From contig CAMKEX010000001.1 of NCBI GenBank assembly GCA_946411695.1, positions 1-64,000 on the forward strand: 64,000 nucleotides of DNA, read 5' to 3'. The stretch is from an uncultured Lachnospiraceae bacterium (GTDB taxonomy: Bacteria > Bacillota > Clostridia > Lachnospirales > Lachnospiraceae). Positions 58,998 through 64,000 of this stretch are shown here, one piece after another. A program made the translations under genes and the position numbers. The stretch's first letter is position 1; every line of letters starts with the position of its first letter. A model generated the notes under the pieces. That model ran no database searches, was not told the DNA's origin, and was given only the letters and a program-made list of their open reading frames with translations.

Positions 58998-60530
58998 TTA
59001 CATGGCGGCCAGTTTCTTCCGGTCGATCTTGCCGTTCGCGTTGTGGGGCAGGGCATCGAGCAGGATATATTTTGAGGGAAACATGTATTTGGGGAGTTTC
59101 TCCCGGACCTGCTTTCCGATCTCCTTTTTCAGATCCCTCTCTGCCTGATAGTAGAAAAAGATCTTTTTCTTCTCTTCGTCGTAGACACAGCAGCACTCCC
59201 CGATCTCCGGGATCGCGCCCAGGGTGATCTCGATCTCACTCAGCTCGATCCTGTAGCCCATATGTTTGATCTGGAAGTCTTTGCGTGAAGCCCAGACAAT
59301 ATTGCCGTCCTCGTCATAAGTCGCAAGGTCTCCGGTTTTGTACATGATCTCCCGATACGCCGAGAAGGGATTCTGCACGAAGACCTCTCCCGTCATCTCC
59401 GGCTTGCCGTAATAGCCCAGGGAGAGCGTATTGCTGACCACACAGATCTCGCCCATCTCCCCTGTATTCTGCACCAGGGTCCCGTCCTCTTTGAGGAGGA
59501 AGACCTTTGTGTCCGGGAAAGGGATGCCGGTGGGAAGGCGCCTGTCGTCCGGTAATATTTTATCATAAATGTAGTATAAAAAGTTGCCTGCAGTCTCGGT
59601 TGCGCCGTAAATATTGATAAATTCAACCTGCGGCATCAGATTTTTCCAGTAATTGAGCTGCTTGACCGGCATCTGCTCCCCGACGAAAAAGACCTTGGTG
59701 AGGGTCTCCGGAATCCCGAAATTCCGCAGGCTGTCCGTATTTGCCACCAGTGACAGCGCAGAGGGGACCCAGATGATCTTTGTGATCTTCTGGTCGATCA
59801 GATAATTGATCAGATACTGGGGGAAGGAAAAATACTTCTTGGGGATAATGTGGACCGTCAGTCCGCACTTGAGGCAGCAGAAGAGATCCTTGGTCGACGC
59901 ATCGAAATAGAAGGGGAACTGATTTCCCAGAACATCTGATTCCTCAAAGCCGAACATCTCCGTAAACATGTCAATGAAGCCCGCAAGTGAGGAATGGCTC
60001 TTGACTACCAGCTTGGGATCGCCGGTCGTCCCGGAAGTAAAAATGCCGTAGAGGGGATCAAAGGAACAGCTTTTTGCAAGACGGTCGGCGACAAATCTGT
60101 CCACTTCCTCCTGTGTGCAGGCAACAGCCGCAGAGGAGCCCGCATCAGTCTCATAGACATCCGAAAACAGAAGTCTGTCATTCTCATACCGCTCTTTGCT
60201 GCAGCTGACGGCGCCTATAAAATCGACCACTTCCAGCATCTTCTCAATGCGCGCCCTGGGGAGTGAAGAATCCACGAGCACATAAAAATTGCCGCTGTAG
60301 ACACAGGCCAGCATGCAGACCAGGGCATTGATATCCCTCTCTCCGATCACACAGACGGGACGTCTTGTCTGAAAGCCCGCATCCTTTGCGATCTGCATGC
60401 CGTAGGACGCCGCCCTCCGGCGCAGTTGGGAAAATGTGATCCTGTCCTCCTCGCAGACAAAAGCCACCTTGTCGGGGAGTCTGCGGGCAGTTTTTTCCAG
60501 GTATTCCAGAATATTTCTCGTATTACTCAT
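58998..60530 (-). CDS. AMP-forming adenylation enzyme (DltA-like/amino-acid adenylation family)
   Basis: LYGIFTSGTTGDPKLVVKSH, INIYGATETAG, YKTGDLATYDEDGNIVWASRKDFQIKHMGYRIELSEIE, NANGKIDRKKL. Confidence 0.88.
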   Translation of the reverse strand: MSNTRNILEYLEKTARRLPDKVAFVCEEDRITFSQLRRRAASYGMQIAKDAGFQTRRPVCVIGERDINALVCMLACVYSGNFYVLVDSSLPRARIEKMLEVVDFIGAVSCSKERYENDRLLFSDVYETDAGSSAAVACTQEEVDRFVADRLAKSCSFDPLYGIFTSGTTGDPKLVVKSHSSLAGFIDMFTEMFGFEESDVLGNQFPFYFDASTKDLFCCLKCGLTVHIIPKKYFSFPQYLINYLIDQKITKIIWVPSALSLVANTDSLRNFGIPETLTKVFFVGEQMPVKQLNYWKNLMPQVEFINIYGATETAGNFLYYIYDKILPDDRRLPTGIPFPDTKVFLLKEDGTLVQNTGEMGEICVVSNTLSLGYYGKPEMTGEVFVQNPFSAYREIMYKTGDLATYDEDGNIVWASRKDFQIKHMGYRIELSEIEITLGAIPEIGECCCVYDEEKKKIFFYYQAERDLKKEIGKQVREKLPKYMFPSKYILLDALPHNANGKIDRKKLAAM

Positions 60531-60596
60531 TTTTTTGCCTCTCTGCTCTGAAAACACATACAGCCCGGCCCCGCATCCGCGGGGCCAGGCATCTGA

Positions 60597-62219
60597 TCAG
60601 AACTGTGCATAAATAAAGGAAGACATATTGAAACCGGGGCCGTACATGCCGAAGACGAGCACAGCCGCAATAGCCGCAAGGTAGACCACCCAGCGGAAAG
60701 GGAACTGCTGTCTGGCAATGATGCCGCGCACTGTCTGTCCCCGCTCGTTGATGACATCCACGGCGGCGATCAGCAGGATCATCAGGATCAGGATCCCGAA
60801 ATTCCGTTCATCCACTCCAAGGGTATAGAGACTTCCGTCAAAGAAAATATACGGATTGAAAGTGGAGAAAGTCGCCTTCAGTGCGCGGATGACTGTGGGC
60901 ATATCCGGCACCACATCGACGTAGCGGCCGATGGAAAGGATGGTCAGGGTGCGGATCATCTGGAACAGCTTCCAGCCCGCAGCCTCCTCCCTGACACGGC
61001 AGATGCGGCGCAGGTCTGCATAGGGCTTCTCAAACAGGGTCTCCGTGGAGACGAAGGTCGCCTGATAGAGACCGTAGTAGACAAACTTCCAGTTGGCTCC
61101 GTGCCAGATACCGACCAGTACAAAGACCATAAAGGACGCCAGAAAAGAGGGAAATACCTTTCCGAAATAGGGATTGACGTTCTTTTTCAGAGTCTTCTGC
61201 ATCTTTGCAAAAGGCTTGGACAGGGCGATGGGATAAAAGACATAGTCTTTCATCCAGTTGCCCAGAGAAATATGCCATCTCTGCCAGAATTCGGAGACGC
61301 TCCGCGCCATGTAGGGCTGACGGAAGTTTTCCCTGAGATGGATACCGAACATCTGGGACGCGCCGAAGACAATGTCCATGCCGCCGGCGAAGTCGCAGTA
61401 GAGCTGAACACTGTACAGAAGGATTCCCACCACCAAGGTAAAACCAGCGTAGCGGCTTGCCTCGAAGTTGCCGAACACCTCGTTGACAATGATAGCGGCG
61501 CGCTCCGCGATGATCATCTTCTTGAAGATACCCCACAGCATGCGCAGAAGGCCTTCCCTGAACTGCAGATCATCAAAGGAGTGCGGCTCGTAGAGCTGCT
61601 TTGCCAGGTCGTCAAAGCGGTTGATCGGTCCCTGCAGGACTGACGGGAAATAGGTCGTGAACAGGCACAGACGCAGAATATTGCGCTCGGCGCTGTATTT
61701 TCCCCGGTAGACGTCGATCAGATAGCCCATGGTCTGGAAGGTATAGAAAGACAGACCCAGGGGGATCAGAAAGCTGACCTCCGGAAGGCGGCCGGAAGTG
61801 TGGAAGCGCTCCAGCAGACCGTTCAGATTGGTGCTGAGGAAAAAGCCGTATTTGAGCACGATCAGGATTCCGAAGTTGATCAGAAGGACCAGGACCAGGA
61901 CTCTTTTCTTTTTCTTCTGTCCCAGAGCCTTGAGCTGCTTTTTCTCCTCGCGGGAAAGCTTGACCGTGCCTGCCTCCGTGGACCTGCCCTTGAGCTGCTC
62001 GTCCACCTTCCTCTGCATATTGTCGATGATGACAGCGCCCAGATAGATCGTGATGACCGTGACCAGCACATAGACGCAGGATTTAAGGCCTCCGCCGACG
62101 ACATAATACCAGGAACTGGAAGCCAGCAGGACCAGCCACCTGAATCTGCCGGGCACAATATAGTAGACAGCGAGTGACACTGTCAGAAACAGAATAAACT
62201 GCCATGAAAAAAATGCCAT
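60597..62219 (-). CDS. MBOAT family O-acyltransferase (DltB/AlgI-like)
   Basis: SVSEFWQRWHISLGNWMKDYVFYPIALSK, LVGIWHGANWKFVYYGLYQ. Confidence 0.93.
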   Translation of the reverse strand: MAFFSWQFILFLTVSLAVYYIVPGRFRWLVLLASSSWYYVVGGGLKSCVYVLVTVITIYLGAVIIDNMQRKVDEQLKGRSTEAGTVKLSREEKKQLKALGQKKKKRVLVLVLLINFGILIVLKYGFFLSTNLNGLLERFHTSGRLPEVSFLIPLGLSFYTFQTMGYLIDVYRGKYSAERNILRLCLFTTYFPSVLQGPINRFDDLAKQLYEPHSFDDLQFREGLLRMLWGIFKKMIIAERAAIIVNEVFGNFEASRYAGFTLVVGILLYSVQLYCDFAGGMDIVFGASQMFGIHLRENFRQPYMARSVSEFWQRWHISLGNWMKDYVFYPIALSKPFAKMQKTLKKNVNPYFGKVFPSFLASFMVFVLVGIWHGANWKFVYYGLYQATFVSTETLFEKPYADLRRICRVREEAAGWKLFQMIRTLTILSIGRYVDVVPDMPTVIRALKATFSTFNPYIFFDGSLYTLGVDERNFGILILMILLIAAVDVINERGQTVRGIIARQQFPFRWVVYLAAIAAVLVFGMYGPGFNMSSFIYAQF

Positions 62220-62237
62220 GAAAACCTCCCGCCGTCG

Positions 62238-63785
62238 TCAGTGATTGTCGTGGTTACAGCTCAGCGCATAGCTGTTGATATCCAGCCAGCAGGCATCCAG
62301 CAATTCCCCTGTGGACTTTTCGAATACTGCAAAGTGAAGACCGCGGTTGTCTGAGGTGTACTCCACATTGTTGACTGTAATGGAGGCATCGCTCCGGATC
62401 GCTCCGGTCTCTTCCTCCACTCTGCCGCTGGTCACCCTGTAATTCAGAAGACCTGCGGTCCCCTCATAGGCGTCGGTGGAATCCTCTTCTCCGGGAACAG
62501 TCTCATACACCAGCTTTCCTCCGTCGATCACTGCAATCCAGGAGTGGGTCTCGAGCTCGCTCAGATCCTGCTGAATGCCGAAGCCCTGGATCACTTTGGC
62601 CTGCTCCTCCGTGAGAATATCGTCGTTGACCATTCCGTTGAGAGTGATCAGTACAAGAGCGTCCTCGACAGGCGCCCCTTCCGCCTCGCTGGCGTCGCTC
62701 CTGAGAGCTGCGGCATAGTCCCGCAGAAACAGGGCTCTGCGCAGGGAATCGCGCATACGGCTGATCGGATATTTCTCCAGATCCGCATCGATCACTTTAT
62801 AGGCGCCGCCGCTTCCTCTTCTGTCCGGCAGATCATAGTGCTCCTTCATGTAGCTGCCCAGGAAATTGGTAAAGCGGGCAGCTCCCCAGCGGTTGAGGTG
62901 CTCACCGTCCATGGCGTCCCTGTCAAGGTCAAATCCCAGTTCCTCCCATCCGGCGAAATACTCGAGATAGGGGACATTGTTCTCCTCCGCGATCTTGCCG
63001 ATCTCCTGCGCCGCAGTCCAGCGCTGGTTAAAGCCGGACTGGTCAAAGAACTTGTTTTTGCCCAGAACCGGAATATTGATCAGCAGCAGTTCTGTGTCAT
63101 TTTCCCTGCACAGATCGATGATCTTCTGCAGATACTTGACAGATGTCTTCGGCACGGTCACGCCTTCCACGTACTTGGGTTCCTTAAAGGGATTGGAGAT
63201 CTCGACACGGCTGGTCACCTTGCACCCGTAAACCATCTCCTTGGCCTGGGGAAGGGCATCCTCATAGGTCAGCTCCTGCCATCTGCTGTGGTAGGCGATC
63301 AGAGGGAACATGATAGGCTTGAGATCCTCTCCCTCCTCGGCAAGATTTCTGATGATCTCAAGGCGGCTCTTGGAGAGATAGGGCATTGTATCCGTAATAT
63401 AGTGGATATACTGGGATTTCATCGTCTCCTGATCGACCCATGCCATGTTGCAGTCCATGACGATCAGAGAGGGATGGTCCTTTTCGATCGATTCTTTTGC
63501 CAGATAATAAGAGGCCTCGATGGACTGATTGCCCGTGGCCAGATTGTAGGAGGCGATCCCGAAATCGCGGTAGAGCTCCATGGGATAAATCCCGTACAGG
63601 GCAAACGAAGACCCGAGGAAGGTCACATCAAAGGTATCGTCCGGATAGTCATAAAACCGGCCGCACAGATTGTCCTCCTGAATCAGCTTCAGCGAGCTGT
63701 CCAGCCGAAGCACCATAACGGCCAGGATCGCGAGAAACAATACCGCGCCCAGAGCACGTTTCAGCCATTTTTTCAGATTCTCCAT
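62238..63785 (-). CDS. SGNH-like O-acyltransferase accessory protein (DltD/AlgX-type) with an ILEI-like C-terminal region
   Basis: N-terminal TM, VTFLGSSFALYGIYP, DAMDGEHLNRWGA (DxxH); C-terminal RGLHFAVFEKSTGELLDACWLDI. Confidence 0.7.
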   Translation of the reverse strand: MENLKKWLKRALGAVLFLAILAVMVLRLDSSLKLIQEDNLCGRFYDYPDDTFDVTFLGSSFALYGIYPMELYRDFGIASYNLATGNQSIEASYYLAKESIEKDHPSLIVMDCNMAWVDQETMKSQYIHYITDTMPYLSKSRLEIIRNLAEEGEDLKPIMFPLIAYHSRWQELTYEDALPQAKEMVYGCKVTSRVEISNPFKEPKYVEGVTVPKTSVKYLQKIIDLCRENDTELLLINIPVLGKNKFFDQSGFNQRWTAAQEIGKIAEENNVPYLEYFAGWEELGFDLDRDAMDGEHLNRWGAARFTNFLGSYMKEHYDLPDRRGSGGAYKVIDADLEKYPISRMRDSLRRALFLRDYAAALRSDASEAEGAPVEDALVLITLNGMVNDDILTEEQAKVIQGFGIQQDLSELETHSWIAVIDGGKLVYETVPGEEDSTDAYEGTAGLLNYRVTSGRVEEETGAIRSDASITVNNVEYTSDNRGLHFAVFEKSTGELLDACWLDINSYALSCNHDNH

Positions 63786-63801
63786 CAATTCTCCTTTTTT
63801 C

Positions 63802-63914
63802 GAACATGCCGCCCGCCGGAGTGTCAACACATGCTCCGCATGTGTATGTGGCATTTTCGCGGAGGCGGAAACGGTGAAGGATCATGCAATTTAAGCCGCC
63901 ATGCGGCACAAATG
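63802..63914. repeat. Two-part palindromic intergenic repeat, copy B
   Basis: ACACATGC-TCC-GCATGTGT hairpin then GGTGAAGGATCATGCAATTTAAGCCGCCATGCGGCACAAATG. Confidence 0.7.
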
Positions 63915-64000
63915 CGTGAGTAAAAAAACATGTAAGCGAACAGGTATGTGCAAAAAAGCGCCCGATATACGGTTGGCATCAGAGCACACAATCACACAAG

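Overview
The window looks like a chromosomal segment of a moderately GC-rich Gram-positive Clostridia/Lachnospiraceae-like bacterium. That placement is inferred from gene content and order: remA-gmk-rpoZ-rimO-pgsA, recA-recX-rny, type III glutamine synthetase, LCP protein. Most genes are on the minus strand. Recognisable blocks, start to end: P1-family peptidase, coaX, coaBC; an AmmeMemoRadiSam pair; a low-complexity lipoprotein; MATE exporter, hemW, lepA; an operon joining a giant solute-binding lipoprotein, a MacB-PCD-like membrane protein, a HlyD/MacA-like adaptor and two MalG/MalF-like permeases, with no ATPase; gpmI, glnN; thiN, pgsA, rimO, rpoZ, gmk, remA, yicC, rqcH; a SpoVB/MurJ-like flippase; glgA; a degenerate tyrosine recombinase; rny, recX, recA; a sigma-A-like protein lacking region 4; a pseudo-rhomboid with a Cys/His tail; a 1668-aa acyl-CoA dehydratase activase-family protein with a repeat insert; glyA, PAP2, LCP, phosphoesterase; a barnase/barstar pair; a hybrid histidine kinase; a SHOCT protein; and a dlt-like cluster (SGNH, MBOAT, adenylation enzyme, carrier protein). 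I saw no rRNA, tRNA, CRISPR array, IS element or prophage. The strongest candidate for something undescribed is the sigma-A paralogue at 40792-41544. It is colinear with sigma-A regions 1.1 to 3 but has lost the promoter-melting and -10 residues and all of region 4. Other leads are the ATPase-less hybrid transporter operon, the lipid-anchored barnase/barstar pair, the repeat insert in the activase, and a dispersed two-part palindromic intergenic repeat. All homology calls are by eye from protein motifs; no searches were run.
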